DNA of 64,000 nt from Toxotes chatareus. Its lineage: Eukaryota; Chordata; Actinopteri; Toxotidae. The notes beneath the pieces were generated by a model. That model saw nothing but the letters and a program-made list of their open reading frames with translations. It was not told the origin of the DNA and searched no databases. Location of the stretch: NCBI GenBank assembly GCA_016801885.1, contig JAFBJY010000352.1:80613-144612 (forward strand). Direction: 5' to 3'. Position numbers and translations under genes: made by a program. Below, piece by piece: positions 35,701 to 50,700 of this stretch. Within the stretch, counting starts at the first letter, position 1. The number at the start of each line of letters is the position of its first letter.

Positions 35701-38700
35701 CGCTTAAAACGGCAAGTTTCAGTCAGTTAGTGCTGAAATGAACGGTGTTTCTAAAATATGTTGCTGGCGTCAAAATAAGACTGTTTCCAGCATGGAAACA
35801 CTATTTTACATTAGAAGAAGCATTTCGCAGAGTTTTCAAGTATGTTTCTGTGTGGCATTTTCAGGGCACACGCTGTGAAAAACAGTCTCATATGGCCAGG
35901 AACGGTGAAATTTTACCGTTTGAGCTGAAATGACAGCTTTGTATCAAATGTGCTGCTGGCGTCAAAATAAGACTGTTTCCAGCATGGAAACACTATTTTA
36001 CATTAGAAGAAGCATTTCGCAGAGTTTTCAAGTATGTTTCTGTGATTTGTACTGTGTGGCATTTTCAGGGCACACGCTGTGTCTGAACACACAGAGATAT
36101 GGAAACCAGGAACGGTGAAATTTCACCAGTTTGAGCTGAAATGACAGCTTTGTATCAAAATATGCTGCTGGCGTCAAAATAAGACTGTTTCCAGCATGGA
36201 AACACTATTTTACATTAGAAGAAGCATTTCGCAGAGTTTTCAAGTATGTTTCTGTGATTTGTACTGTGTGGCATTTTCAGGGCACACGCTGTGTCTGAAC
36301 ACACACAGAGAATGGCTGGAAACGCTTAAACGGTGAAATTTCAGTCAGTTTGTGCTGAAATGAACAGCTTTGTATCAAATGTGCTGCTGGCGTCAAAATA
36401 AGACTGTTTCCAGCATGGAAACACTATTTTACATTAGAAGAAGCATTTCGCAGAGTTTTCAAGTATGTTTCTGTGATTTGTACTGTGTGGCATTTTCAGG
36501 GCACACGCTGTGTCTGAAACACAGTCTCATATGGCCAGGAACGGTGAAATTTTCACCGTTTGAGCTGAAATGACAGCTTTGTATCAAATGTGCTGCTGGC
36601 GTCAAAATAAGACTGTTTCCAGCATGGAAACACTATTTTACATTAGAAGAAGCATTTCGCAGAGTTTTCAAGTATGTTTCTGTGATTTGTACTGTGTGGC
36701 ATTTTCAGGGCACACGCTGTGTCTGAGACACACAGAGAATGGCTGGAAACGCTGAAAACAGCAAGTTTCAGTCAGTTAGTGCTGAAATGAACGGTGTTTC
36801 TAAAATATGTTGCTGGCGTCAAAATAAGACTGTTTCCAGCATGGAAACACTATTTTACATTAGAAGAAGCATTTCGCAGAGTTTTCAAGTATGTTTCTGT
36901 GATTTGTACTGTGTGGCATTTTCAGGGCACACGCTGTGAAAAGTCTCATATGGCCAGGAACGGTGAAATTTTACCGTTTGAGCTGAAATGACAGCTTTGT
37001 ATCAAATGTGCTGCTGGCGTCAAAATAAGACTGTTTCCAGCATGGAAACACTATTTTACATTAGAAGAAGCATTTCGCAGAGTTTTCAAGTATGTTTCTG
37101 TGATTTGTACTGTGTGGCATTTTCAGGGCACACGCTGTGTCTGAACACACAGAGAATGGCTGGAAACGCTGAAAACGGCAAGTTTCAGTCAGTTAGTGCT
37201 GAAATGAACAGTGTTTCTAAAATATGTTGCTGGCGTCAAAATAAGACTGTTTCCAGCATGGAAACACTATTTTACATTAGAAGAAGCATTTCGCAGAGTT
37301 TTCAAGTATGTTTCTGTGATTTGTACTGTGTGGCATTTTCAGGGCACACGCTGTGTCTGAACACACAGTCTCATATGGCCAGGAACGGTGAAATTTTACC
37401 GTTTGAGCTGAAATGACAGCTTTGTATCAAATGTGCTGCTGGCGTCAAAATAAGACTGTTTCCAGCATGGAAACACTATTTTACATTAGAAGAAGCATTT
37501 CGCAGAGTTTTCAAGTATGTTTCTGTGATTTGTACTGTGTGGCATTTTCAGGGCACACGCTGTGTCTGAACACACAGAGAATGGCTGGAAAGCTTAAAAC
37601 GGCAAGTTTTAGTCAGTTAGTGCTGAAATGAACAGTGTTTCTAAAATATGTTGCTGGCGTCAAAATAAGACTGTTTCCAGCATGGAAACACTATTTTACA
37701 TTAGAAGAAGCATTTCGCAGAGTTTTCAAGTATGTTTCTGTGATTTGTACTGTGTGGCATTTTCAGGGCACACGCTGTGTGAAAAACAGTCTCATATGGC
37801 CAGGAACGGTGAAATTTTACCGTTTGAGCTGAAATGACAGCTTTGTATCAAATGTGCTGCTGGCGTCAAAATAAGACTGTTTCCAGCATGGAAACACTAT
37901 TTTACATTAGAAGAAGCATTTCGCAGAGTTTTCAAGTATGTTTCTGTGATTTGTACTGTGTGGCATTTTCAGGGCACACGCTGTGTCTGAACACACAGAG
38001 AATGGCTGGAAACGGCCAAAACGGTGAAATTTTAGTCCGTTAGTGCTGAAATGAACGGTGTTTCTAAAATATGTTGCTGGCGTCAAAATAAGACTGTTTC
38101 CAGCATGGAAACACTATTTTACGATAGAAGAAGCATTTCGCAGAGTTTTTCAAGTATGTTTCTGTGATTTGTACTGTGTGGCATTTTCAGGGCACACGCT
38201 GTGTCTGAACACACTCATATGGCTGGAAACGGAAACGGCAAATTTCAGTCAGTTTGAGCTGAAATGACAGCTTTGTATCAAATGTGCTGCTGGCGTCAAA
38301 ATAAGACTGTTTCCAGCATGGAAACACTATTTTATTAGAAGAAGCATTTCGCAGAGTTTTCAAGTATGTTTCTGTGATTTGTACTGTGTGGCATTTTCAG
38401 GGCACACGCTGTGTGAAAACAGTCTCATATGGCCAGGAACGGTGAAATTTTACCGTTTGAGCTGAAATGACAGCTTTGTATCAAATGTGCTGCTGGCGTC
38501 AAAATAAGACTGTTTCCAGCATGGAAACACTATTTTACATTAGAAGAAGCATTTCGCAGAGTTTTCAAGTATGTTTCTGTGATTTGTACTGTGTGGCATT
38601 TTCAGGGCACACGCTGTGTCTGAGACACACAGAGAATGGCTGGAAACGCTTAAAACGGCAAGTTTCAGTCAGTTAGTGCTGAAATGAACAGTGTTTCTAA

Positions 38701-41700
38701 AATATGTTGCTGGCGTCAAAATAAGACTGTTTCCAGCATGGAAACACTATTTTACATTAGAAGAAGCATTTCGCAGAGTTTTCAAGTATGTTTCTGTGAT
38801 TTGTACTGTGTGGCATTTTCAGGGCACACGCTGTGAAAAACAGTCTCATATGGCCAGGAACGGTGAAATTTTACCGTTTGAGCTGAAATGACAGCTTTGT
38901 ATCAAATGTGCTGCTGGCGTCAAAATAAGACTGTTTCCAACATGGAAACACTATTTTACATTAGAAGAAGCATTTCGCAGAGTTTTTCAAGTATGTTTCT
39001 GTGATTTGTACTGTGTGGCATTTTCAGGGCACACGCTGTGTCTGAACACACAGAGAATCTGAAACGCTTGGCCAAAACGGTGAGTTTCAGTCGTTTGAGC
39101 TGAAATGACAGCTTTGTATCAAATGTGCTGCTGGCGTCAAAATAAGACTGTTTCCAGCATGGAAACACTATTTTACATTAGAAGAAGCATTTCGCAGAGT
39201 TTTCAAGTATGTTTCTGTGATTTGTACTGTGTGGCATTTTCAGGGCACACGCTGTGTCTCAGACACACAGAGAATGGCTTGAAACGCTGAAAACGGCAAG
39301 TTTCAGTCAGTTAGTGCTGAAATGAACGGTGTTTCTAAAATATGTTGCTGGCGTCAAAATAAGACTGTTTCCAGCATGGAAACACTATTTTACATTAGAA
39401 GAAGCATTTCGCAGAGTTTTCAAGTATGTTTCTGTGATTTGTACTGTGTGGCATTTTCAGGGCACACGCTGTGAAAAGAATGTCTCATATGGCCAGGAAC
39501 GGTGAAATTTTACCGTTTGAGCTGAAATGACAGCTTTGTATCAAATGTGCTGCTGGCGTCAAAATAAGACTGTTTCCAGCATGGAAACACTATTTTACAT
39601 TAGAAGAAGCATTTCGCAGAGTTTTCAAGTATGTTTCTGTGATTTGTACTGTGTGGCATTTTCAGGGCACACGCTGTGTCTGAACACACAGAGAATGGCT
39701 GGAAACGCTGAAATTTTCAGTCAGTTAGTGCTGAAATGAACGGTGTTTCTAAAATATGTTGCTGGCGTCAAAATAAGACTGTTTCCAGCATGGAAACACT
39801 ATTTTACGATAGAAGAAGCATTTCGCAGAGTTTTCAAGTATGTTTCTGTGATTTGTACTGTGTGGCATTTTCAGGGCACACGCTGTGAAAAACAGTCTCA
39901 TATGGCCAGGAACGGTGAAATTTTACCGTTTGAGCTGAAATGACAGCTTTGTATCAAATGTGCTGCTGGCGTCAAAATAAGACTGTTTCCAGCATGGAAA
40001 CACTATTTTACATTAGAAGAAGCATTTCGCAGAGTTTTCAAGTATGTTTCTGTGATTTGTACTGTGTGGCATTTTCAGGGCACACGCTGTGTCTGAACAC
40101 ACAGAGAATGGCTGGAAACGCTGAAAGTTTCAGTCAGTTTGAGCTGAAATGAACGGTTTTTCTAAAATATGTTGCTGGCGTCAAAATAAGACTGTTTCCA
40201 GCATGGAAACACTATTTTGATAGAAGAAGCATTTCGCAGAGTTTTCAAGTATGTTTCTGTGATTTGTACTGTGTGGCATTTTCAGGGCACACGCTGTGTC
40301 TGAACAGTCTCATATGGCCAGGAACGGTGAAATTTTACCGTTTGAGCTGAAATGACAGCTTTGTATCAAATGTGCTGCTGGCGTCAAAATAAGACTGTTT
40401 CCAGCATGGAAACACTATTTTACATTAGAAGAAGCATTTCGCAGAGTTTTCAAGTATGTTTCTGTGATTTGTACTGTGTGGCATTTTCAGGGCACACGCT
40501 GAGACAAACAGACAGTCTCTGGATGGCCAGGAACGGTGAAATTTTACCGTTTGAGCTGAAATGACAGCTTTGTATCAAATGTGCTGCTGGCGTCAAAATA
40601 AGACTGTTTCCAGCATGGAAACACTATTTTACATTAGAAGAAGCATTTCGCAGAGTTTTCAAGTATGTTTCTGTGATTTGTACTGTGTGGCATTTTCAGG
40701 GCACACGCTGTGTCTGAACACACAGAGAATGGCTGGAAACGCTGAAAACGGCAAGTTTCAGTCAGTTAGTGCTGAAATGAACGGTGTTTCTAAAATATGT
40801 TGCTGGCGTCAAAATAAGACTGTTTCCAGCATGGAAACACTATTTTACATTAGAAGAAGCATTTCGCAGAGTTTTCAAGTATGTTTCTGTGATTTGTACT
40901 GTGTGGCATTTTCAGGGCACACGCTGTGAAAAACAGTCTCATATGGCCAGGAACGGTGAAATTTTACCGTTTGAGCTGAAATGACAGCTTTGTATCAAAT
41001 GTGCTGCTGGCGTCAAAATAAGACTGTTTCCAGCATGGAAACACTATTTTACATTAGAAGAAGCATTTCGCAGAGTTTTCAAGTATGTTTCTGTGATTTG
41101 TACTGTGTGGCATTTTCAGGGCACACGCTGTGTCTGAACAGTCTCATATGGCCAGGAACGGTGAAATTTACACCGTTTGAGCTGAAATGACAGCTTTGTA
41201 TCAAATGTGCTGCTGGCGTCAAAATAAGACTGTTTCCAGCATGGAAACACTATTTTACATTAGAAGAAGCATTTCGCAGAGTTTTCAAGTATGTTTCTGT
41301 GATTTGTACTGTGTGGCATTTTCAGGGCACACGCTGTGTCCCAACACACAGAGAATGGCTGGAAACGCTGAAAACGGCAAGTTTCAGTCAGTTAGTGCTG
41401 AAATGAACGGTGTTTCTAAAAATATGTTGCTGGCGTCAAAATAAGACTGTTTCCAGCATGGAAACACTATTTTACGATAGAAGAAGCATTTCGCAGAGTT
41501 TTCAAGTATGTTTCTGTGATTTGTACTGTGTGGCATTTTCAGGGCACACGCTGTGTCCCAAAACACAGTCTCATATGGCCAGGAAAACGGTGAAATTTTA
41601 CCGTTTGAGCTGAAATGACAGCTTTGTATCAAATGTGCTGCTGGCGTCAAAATAAGACTGTTTCCAGCATGGAAACACTATTTTACATTAGAAGAAGCAT

Positions 41701-44700
41701 TTCGCAGAGTTTTCAAGTATGTTTCTGTGATTTGTACTGTGTGGCATTTTCAGGGCACACGCTGTGTCAGACACACAGAGAATGGCTGGGAACGGTGAAA
41801 TTTTCAGTCAGTTAGTGCTGAAATGACAGCTTTGTATCAAATGTGCTGCTGGCGTCAAAATAAGACTGTTTCCAGCATGGAAACACTATTTTACATTAGA
41901 AGAAGCATTTCGCAGAGTTTTCAAGTATGTTTCTGTGATTTGTACTGTGTGGCATTTTCAGGGCACACGCTGTGTCCCCAGACACACTCATATGGCTGCC
42001 AGCTGAAAACGGTGAAATTTTACCAGTTTGTGCTGAAATGACAGCTTTGTATCAAATGTGCTGCTGGCGTCAAAATAAGACTGTTTCCAGCATGGAAACA
42101 CTATTTTACATTAGAAGAAGCATTTCGCAGAGTTTTCAAGTATGTTTCTGTGATTTGTACTGTGTGGCATTTTCAGGGCACACGCTGTGTCTGAACACAC
42201 AGAGAATGGCTGGAAACGCTGAAAACAGCAAGTTTCAGTCAGTTAGTGCTGAAATGAACAGCTGTGTCTCAAATATGCTGCTGGCGTCAAAATAAGACTG
42301 TTTCCAGCATGGAAACACTATTTTACATTAGAAGAAGCATTTCGCAGAGTTTTCAAGTATGTTTCTGTGATTTGTACTGTGTGGCATTTTCAGGGCACAC
42401 GCTGTGTCTGAACACACTCATATGGCCAGGAACGGTGAAATTTTCAGTCGTTTGAGCTGAAATGACAGCTTTGTATCAAATGTGCTGCTGGCGTCAAAAT
42501 AAGACTGTTTCCAGCATGGAAACACTATTTTACGATTAGAAGAAGCATTTCGCAGAGTTTTTCAAGTATGTTTCTGTGATTTGTACTGTGTGGCATTTTC
42601 AGGGCACACGCTGTGTCTGAACACACAGAGAATGGCTGGAAACGCTGAAAACGGCAAGTTTCAGTCAGTTAGTGCTGAAATGAACGGTGTATCAAAAATG
42701 CTGCTGGCGTCAAAATAAGACTGTTTCCAGCATGGAAACACTATTTTACATTAGAAGAAGCATTTCGCAGAGTTTTCAAGTATGTTTCTGTGATTTGTAC
42801 TGTGTGGCATTTTCAGGGCACACGCTGTGTCTGAACAGTCTCATATGGCCAGGAAACGGTGAAATTTTACCAAGTTTCAGTCAGTTAGCTGAAATGAACG
42901 CTGTTTCTCAAATATGCTGCTGGCGTCAAAATAAGACTGTTTCCAGCATGGAAACACTATTTTACGATAGAAGAAGCATTTCGCAGAGTTTTCAAGTATG
43001 TTTCTGTGATTTGTACTGTGTGGCATTTTCAGGGCACACGCTGTGAAAAACAGTCTCATATGGCCAGGAACGGTGAAATTTTACCGTTTGAGCTGAAATG
43101 ACAGCTTTGTATCAAATGTGCTGCTGGCGTCAAAATAAGACTGTTTCCAGCATGGAAACACTATTTTACATTAGAAGAAGCATTTCGCAGAGTTTTCAAG
43201 TATGTTTCTGTGATTTGTACTGTGTGGCATTTTCAGGGCACACGCTGTGTCTGAACACACAGAGAATGGCTGGAAACGCTTAAAACAGCAAGTTTCAGTC
43301 AGTTAGTGCTGAAATGAACAGTGTTTCTAAAATATGCTGCTGGCGTCAAAATAAGACTGTTTCCAGCATGGAAACACTATTTTACATTAGAAGAAGCATT
43401 TCGCAGAGTTTTCAAGTATGTTTCTGTGATTTGTACTGTGTGGCATTTTCAGGGCACACGCTGTGAACACACAGAGAATCATATGGCCAGGAACGGTGAA
43501 ATTTTACCGTTTGAGCTGAAATGACAGCTTTGTATCAAATGTGCTGCTGGCGTCAAAATAAGACTGTTTCCAGCATGGAAACACTATTTTACATAGAAGA
43601 AGCATTTCGCAGAGTTTTCAAGTATGTTTCTGTGATTTGTACTGTGTGGCATTTTCAGGGCACACGCTGTGTGTGAACACACAGTCTCATATGGCCAGGA
43701 ACGGTGAAATTTTACCGTTTGAGCTGAAATGACAGCTTTGTATCAAATGTGCTGCTGGCGTCAAAATAAGACTGTTTCCAGCATGGAAACACTATTTTAC
43801 ATTAGAAGAAGCATTTCGCAGAGTTTTTCAAGTATGTTTCTGTGATTTGTACTGTGTGGCATTTTCAGGGCACACGCTGTGTGAAAAACACACAGAGAAT
43901 GGCTGGAAACGCTGAAAACAGCAAGTTTCAGTCAGTTAGTGCTGAAATGACACGGTGTTTCTAAAATATGTTGCTGGCGTCAAAATAAGACTGTTTCCAG
44001 CATGGAAACACTATTTTACATTAGAAGAAGCATTTCGCAGAGTTTTCAAGTATGTTTCTGTGATTTGTACTGTGTGGCATTTTCAGGGCACACGCTGTGG
44101 CTGAACAGTCTCATATGGCCAGGAACGGTGAAATTTTACCGTTTGAGCTGAAATGACAGCTTTGTATCAAATGTGCTGCTGGCGTCAAAATAAGACTGTT
44201 TCCAGCATGGAAACACTATTTTACATTAGAAGAAGCATTTCGCAGAGTTTTCAAGTATGTTTCTGTGATTTGTACTGTGTGGCATTTTCAGGGCACACGC
44301 TGTGTCTGAACACACAGAGAATGGCTGGAAACGCTGAAAACGGCAAGTTTCAGTCAGTTAGTGCTGAAATGACAGGTGTTTCTAAAATATGTTGCTGGCG
44401 TCAAAATAAGACTGTTTCCAGCATGGAAACACTATTTTACATTAGAAGAAGCATTTCGCAGAGTTTTCAAGTATGTTTCTGTGATTTGTACTGTGTGGCA
44501 TTTTCAGGGCACACGCTGTGTCTGAAAACAGTCTCATATGGCCAGGAACGGTGAAATTTTACCGTTTGAGCTGAAATGACAGCTTTGTATCAAATGTGCT
44601 GCTGGCGTCAAAATAAGACTGTTTCCAGCATGGAAACACTATTTTACATTATGAAGAAGCATTTCGCAGTTTTCAAGTATGTTTCTGTGATTTGTACTGT

Positions 44701-47700
44701 GTGGCATTTTCAGGGCACACGCTGTGTCTGAGTCTCATATGGCCAGGAAACGGTGAAATTTTACCGTTTGAGCTAGAAATGAAATGAGCTTTGTTTCTCA
44801 AATATGCTGCTGGCGTCAAAATAAGACTGTTTCCAGCATGGAAACACTATTTTACGATAGAAGAAGCATTTCGCAGAGTTTTCAAGTATGTTTCTGTGAT
44901 TTGTACTGTGTGGCATTTTCAGGGCACACGCTGTGTCTGAACACACAGAGAATGGCTGGAAACGCTGGCAAGTTTCAGTCAGTTAGTGCTGAAATGAACG
45001 GTGTTTCTAAAATATGTTGCTGGCGTCAAAATAAGACTGTTTCCAGCATGGAAACACTATTTTACATTAGAAGAAGCATTTCGCAGAGTTTTTCAAGTAT
45101 GTTTCTGTGATTTGTACTGTGTGGCATTTTCAGGGCACACGCTGTGAAAAACAGTCTCATATGGCCAGGAACGGTGAAATTTTACCGTTTGAGCTGCTGA
45201 AATGACAGCTTTATCAAAATGTGCTGCTGGCGTCAAAATAAGACTGTTTCCAGCATGGAAACACTATTTTACATTAGAAGAAGCATTTCGCAGAGTTTTC
45301 AAGTATGTTTCTGTGATTTGTACTGTGTGGCATTTTCAGGGCACACGCTGTGTCTGAACACAGAGATATGGCCAGGAAACGGTGAAATTTTACCGTTTGA
45401 GCTGAAATGACAGCTTTGTATCAAATGTGCTGCTGGCGTCAAAATAAGACTGTTTCCAGCATGGAAACACTATTTTACATTAGAAGAAGCATTTCGCAGA
45501 GTTTTCAAGTATGTTTCTGTGATTTGTACTGTGTGGCATTTTCAGGGCACACGCTGTGTCTGAACACACAGAGAATGGCTGGAAACGCTTAAAACAGCAA
45601 GTTTCAGTCAGTTAGTGCTGAAATGAACGGTGTTTCTAAAATATGTTGCTGGCGTCAAAATAAGACTGTTTCCAGCATGGAAACACTATTTTACATTAGA
45701 AGAAGCATTTCGCAGAGTTTTCAAGTATGTTTCTGTGATTTGTACTGTGTGGCATTTTCAGGGCACACGCTGTGAAAAACAGTCTCATATGGCCAGGAAC
45801 GGTGAAATTTTACCGTTTGAGCTGAAATGACAGCTTTGTATCAAATGTGCTGCTGGCGTCAAAATAAGACTGTTTCCAGCATGGAAACACTATTTTACAT
45901 TAGAAGAAGCATTTCGCAGAGTTTTCAAGTATGTTTCTGTGATTTGTACTGTGTGGCATTTTCAGGGCACACGCTGTGTCTGAACACACAGAATGGGCTG
46001 GAAACGCTGAAAACGGCAAGTTTCAGTCAGTTAGTGCTGAAATGAACAGTGTTTCTAAAATATGTTGCTGGCGTCAAAATAAGACTGTTTCCAGCATGGA
46101 AACACTATTTTACATTAGAAGAAGCATTTCGCAGAGTTTTTCAAGTATGTTTCTGTGATTTGTACTGTGTGGCATTTTCAGGGCACACGCTGTGTGCTGA
46201 ACAGTCTCATATGGCCAGGAACGGTGAAATTTTACCGTTTGAGCTGAAATGACAGCTTTGTATCAAATGTGCTGCTGGCGTCAAAATAAGACTGTTTCCA
46301 GCATGGAAACACTATTTTACATTAGAAGAAGCATTTCGCAGAGTTTTCAAGTATGTTTCTGTGATTTGTACTGTGTGGCATTTTCAGGGCACACGCTGTG
46401 TCTGTGACAAGAGAATGGCTGATCTCATATGGCCAGGAACGGTGAAATTTTACCGTTTGAGCTGAAATGACAGCTTTGTATCAAATGTGCTGCTGGCGTC
46501 AAAATAAGACTGTTTCCAGCATGGAAACACTATTTTACATAGAAGAAGCATTTCGCAGAGTTTTCAAGTATGTTTCTGTGATTTGTACTGTGTGGCATTT
46601 TCAGGGCACACGCTGTGTCTGAACACACAGAGAATGGCTGGAAACGCTGAAAACGGCAAGTTTCAGTCAGTTAGTGCTGAAATGAACGGTGTTTCTAAAA
46701 TATGTTGCTGGCGTCAAAATAAGACTGTTTCCAGCATGGAAACACTATTTTACGATAGAAGAAGCATTTCGCAGAGTTTTTCAAGTATGTTTCTGTGATT
46801 TGTACTGTGTGGCATTTTCAGGGCACACGCTGTGTCTGAACACAGTCTCATATGGCCAGGAACGGTGAAATTTTACCGTTTGAGCTGAAATGACAGCTTT
46901 GTATCAAATGTGCTGCTGGCGTCAAAATAAGACTGTTTCCAGCATGGAAACACTATTTTACATTAGAAGAAGCATTTCGCAGAGTTTTTCAAGTATGTTT
47001 CTGTGATTTGTACTGTGTGGCATTTTCAGGGCACACGCTGTGTCTGAACACACAGAGAATGGCTGGAAACGCTTAAAACGGCAAGTTTCAGTCAGTTAGT
47101 GCTGAAATGAACGGTGTTTCTAAAATATGTTGCTGGCGTCAAAATAAGACTGTTTCCAGCATGGAAACACTATTTTACATTAGAAGAAGCATTTCGCAGA
47201 GTTTTCAAGTATGTTTCTGTGATTTGTACTGTGTGGCATTTTCAGGGCACACGCTGTGAAAAACAGTCTCATATGGCCAGGAACGGTGAAATTTTACCGT
47301 TTGAGCTGAAATGACAGCTTTGTATCAAATGTGCTGCTGGCGTCAAAATAAGACTGTTTCCAGCATGGAAACACTATTTTACATTAGAAGAAGCATTTCG
47401 CAGAGTTTTCAAGTATGTTTCTGTGATTTGTACTGTGTGGCATTTTCAGGGCACACGCTGTGTCTGAACACACAGAGAATGGCTGGAAACGCTGAAAACG
47501 GCAAGTTTCAGTCAGTTAGTGCTGAAATGAACAGTGTTTCTAAAATATGTTGCTGGCGTCAAAATAAGACTGTTTCCAGCATGGAAACACTATTTTACAT
47601 TAGAAGAAGCATTTCGCAGAGTTTTCAAGTATGTTTCTGTGATTTGTACTGTGTGGCATTTTCAGGGCACACGCTGTGTCTGAACAGTCTCATATGGCCA

Positions 47701-50700
47701 GGAACGGTGAAATTTTACCGTTTGAGCTGAAATGACAGCTTTGTATCAAATGTGCTGCTGGCGTCAAAATAAGACTGTTTCCAGCATGGAAACACTATTT
47801 TGATTAGAAGAAGCATTTCGCAGAGTTTTCAAGTATGTTTCTGTGATTTGTACTGTGTGGCATTTTCAGGGCACACGCTGTGTCTGAACACACAGAGAAT
47901 GGCTGGAAACCTGAAAACGGCAAGTTTCAGTCAGTTAGTGCTGAAATGACACGGTGTTTCTAAAATATGTTGCTGGCGTCAAAATAAGACTGTTTCCAGC
48001 ATGGAAACACTATTTTACATTAGAAGAAGCATTTCGCAGAGTTTTCAAGTATGTTTCTGTGATTTGTACTGTGTGGCATTTTCAGGGCACACGCTGTGCT
48101 GAACACACAGAGAATCTCATATGGCCAGGAACGGTGAAATTTTACCGTTTGAGCTGAAATGACAGCTTTGTATCAAATGTGCTGCTGGCGTCAAAATAAG
48201 ACTGTTTCCAGCATGGAAACACTATTTTACATTAGAAGAAGCATTTCGCAGAGTTTTTCAAGTATGTTTCTGTGATTTGTACTGTGTGGCATTTTCAGGG
48301 CACACGCTGTGTCTGAACACACAGAGAATATGGCCAGGAAAACGGTGAAATTTTACCGTTTGAGCTGAAATGACAGCTTTGTATCAAATATGCTGCTGGC
48401 GTCAAAATAAGACTGTTTCCAGCATGGAAACACTATTTTACATTAGAAGAAGCATTTCGCAGAGTTTTCAAGTATGTTTCTGTGATTTGTACTGTGTGGC
48501 ATTTTCAGGGCACACGCTGTGTCTGAACACACTCATATGGCCAGGAACGGTGAAATTTTCACCGTTTGAGCTGAAATGACAGCTTTGTATCAAATGTGCT
48601 GCTGGCGTCAAAATAAGACTGTTTCCAGCATGGAAACACTATTTTACATTAGAAGAAGCATTTCGCAGAGTTTTCAAGTATGTTTCTGTGATTTGTACTG
48701 TGTGGCATTTTCAGGGCACACGCTGTGTCTGAACAGTCTCATATGGCTGGAAACGCTTAAAACGGAAATTTTCACCAGTTTGAGCTGAAATGACAGCTTT
48801 GTATCAAATATGCTGCTGGCGTCAAAATAAGACTGTTTCCAGCATGGAAACACTATTTTACATTAGAAGAAGCATTTCGCAGAGTTTTCAAAGTATGTTT
48901 CTGTGATTTGTACTGTGTGGCATTTTCAGGGCACACGCTGTGAAAAACAGAACATATGGCCAGGAAACGGTGAAATTTTACCGTTTGAGCTGAAATGACA
49001 GCTTTGTATCAAATGTGCTGCTGGCGTCAAAATAAGACTGTTTCCAGCATGGAAACACTATTTTACATTAGAAGAAGCATTTCGCAGAGTTTTCAAGTAT
49101 GTTTCTGTGATTTGTACTGTGTGGCATTTTCAGGGCACACGCTGTGTCTGAACACACATGGCCAGAATGGCTGGAAACGCTTTAAAGCGCAAGTTTCAGT
49201 CAGTTAGTGCTGAAATGAGCGGTGTTTCTAAAATATGTTGCTGGCGTCAAAATAAGACTGTTTCCAGCATGGAAACACTATTTTACATTAGAAGAAGCAT
49301 TTCGCAGAGTTTTCAAGTATGTTTCTGTGATTTGTACTGTGTGGCATTTTCAGGGCACACGCTGTGAAAAACAGTCTCATATGGCCAGGAACGGTGAAAT
49401 TTTACCGTTTGAGCTGAAATGACAGCTTTGTATCAAATGTGCTGCTGGCGTCAAAATAAGACTGTTTCCAGCATGGAAACACTATTTTACATTAGAAGAA
49501 GCATTTCGCAGAGTTTTCAAGTATGTTTCTGTGATTTGTACTGTGTGGCATTTTCAGGGCACACGCTGTGTCTGAACACACAGAGAATGGCTGGAAACGC
49601 TTAAAACGGCAAGTTTCAGTCAGTTAGTGCTGAAATGAACGGTGTTTCTAAAATATGTTGCTGGCGTCAAAATAAGACTGTTTCCAGCATGGAAACACTA
49701 TTTTACATTAGAAGAAGCATTTCGCAGAGTTTTCAAGTATGTTTCTGTGATTTGTACTGTGTGGCATTTTCAGGGCACACGCTGTGAAAACACAGTCTCA
49801 TATGGCCAGGAACGGTGAAATTTTACCGTTTGAGCTGAAATGACAGCTTTGTATCAAATGTGCTGCTGGCGTCAAAATAAGACTGTTTCCAGCATGGAAA
49901 CACTATTTTACATTAGAAGAAGCATTTCGCAGAGTTTTCAAGTATGTTTCTGTGATTTGTACTGTGTGGCATTTTCAGGGCACACGCTGTGTCTGAACAC
50001 ACAGAGAATGGCTGGGAACGCTGAAAGCGGCATTTTCAGTCAGTTAGTGCTGAAATGACAGCTGTTTCTAAAATATGTTGCTGGCGTCAAAATAAGACTG
50101 TTTCCAGCATGGAAACACTATTTTACATTAGAAGAAGCATTTCGCAGAGTTTTCAAGTATGTTTCTGTGATTTGTACTGTGTGGCATTTTCAGGGCACAC
50201 GCTGTGTCTGAAAAACAGTCTCATATGGCCAGGAACGGTGAAATTTTACCGTTTGAGCTGAAATGACAGCTTTGTATCAAATGTGCTGCTGGCGTCAAAA
50301 TAAGACTGTTTCCAGCATGGAAACACTATTTTACGATAGAAGAAGCATTTCGCAGAGTTTTTCAAGTATGTTTCTGTGATTTGTACTGTGTGGCATTTTC
50401 AGGGCACACGCTGTGTGTGAACACACAGAGAATGGCTGGAAACGCTGAAAACGGCAAGTTTCAGTCAGTTAGTGCTGAAATGAACGGTGTGTATAAAATA
50501 TGTTGCTGGCGTCAAAATAAGACTGTTTCCAGCATGGAAACACTATTTTACATTAGAAGAAGCATTTCGCAGAGTTTTCAAGTATGTTTCTGTGATTTGT
50601 ACTGTGTGGCATTTTCAGGGCACACGCTGTGAAAAACAGTCTCATATGGCCAGGAACGGTGAAATTTTACCGTTTGAGCTGAAATGACATGCTTTGTATC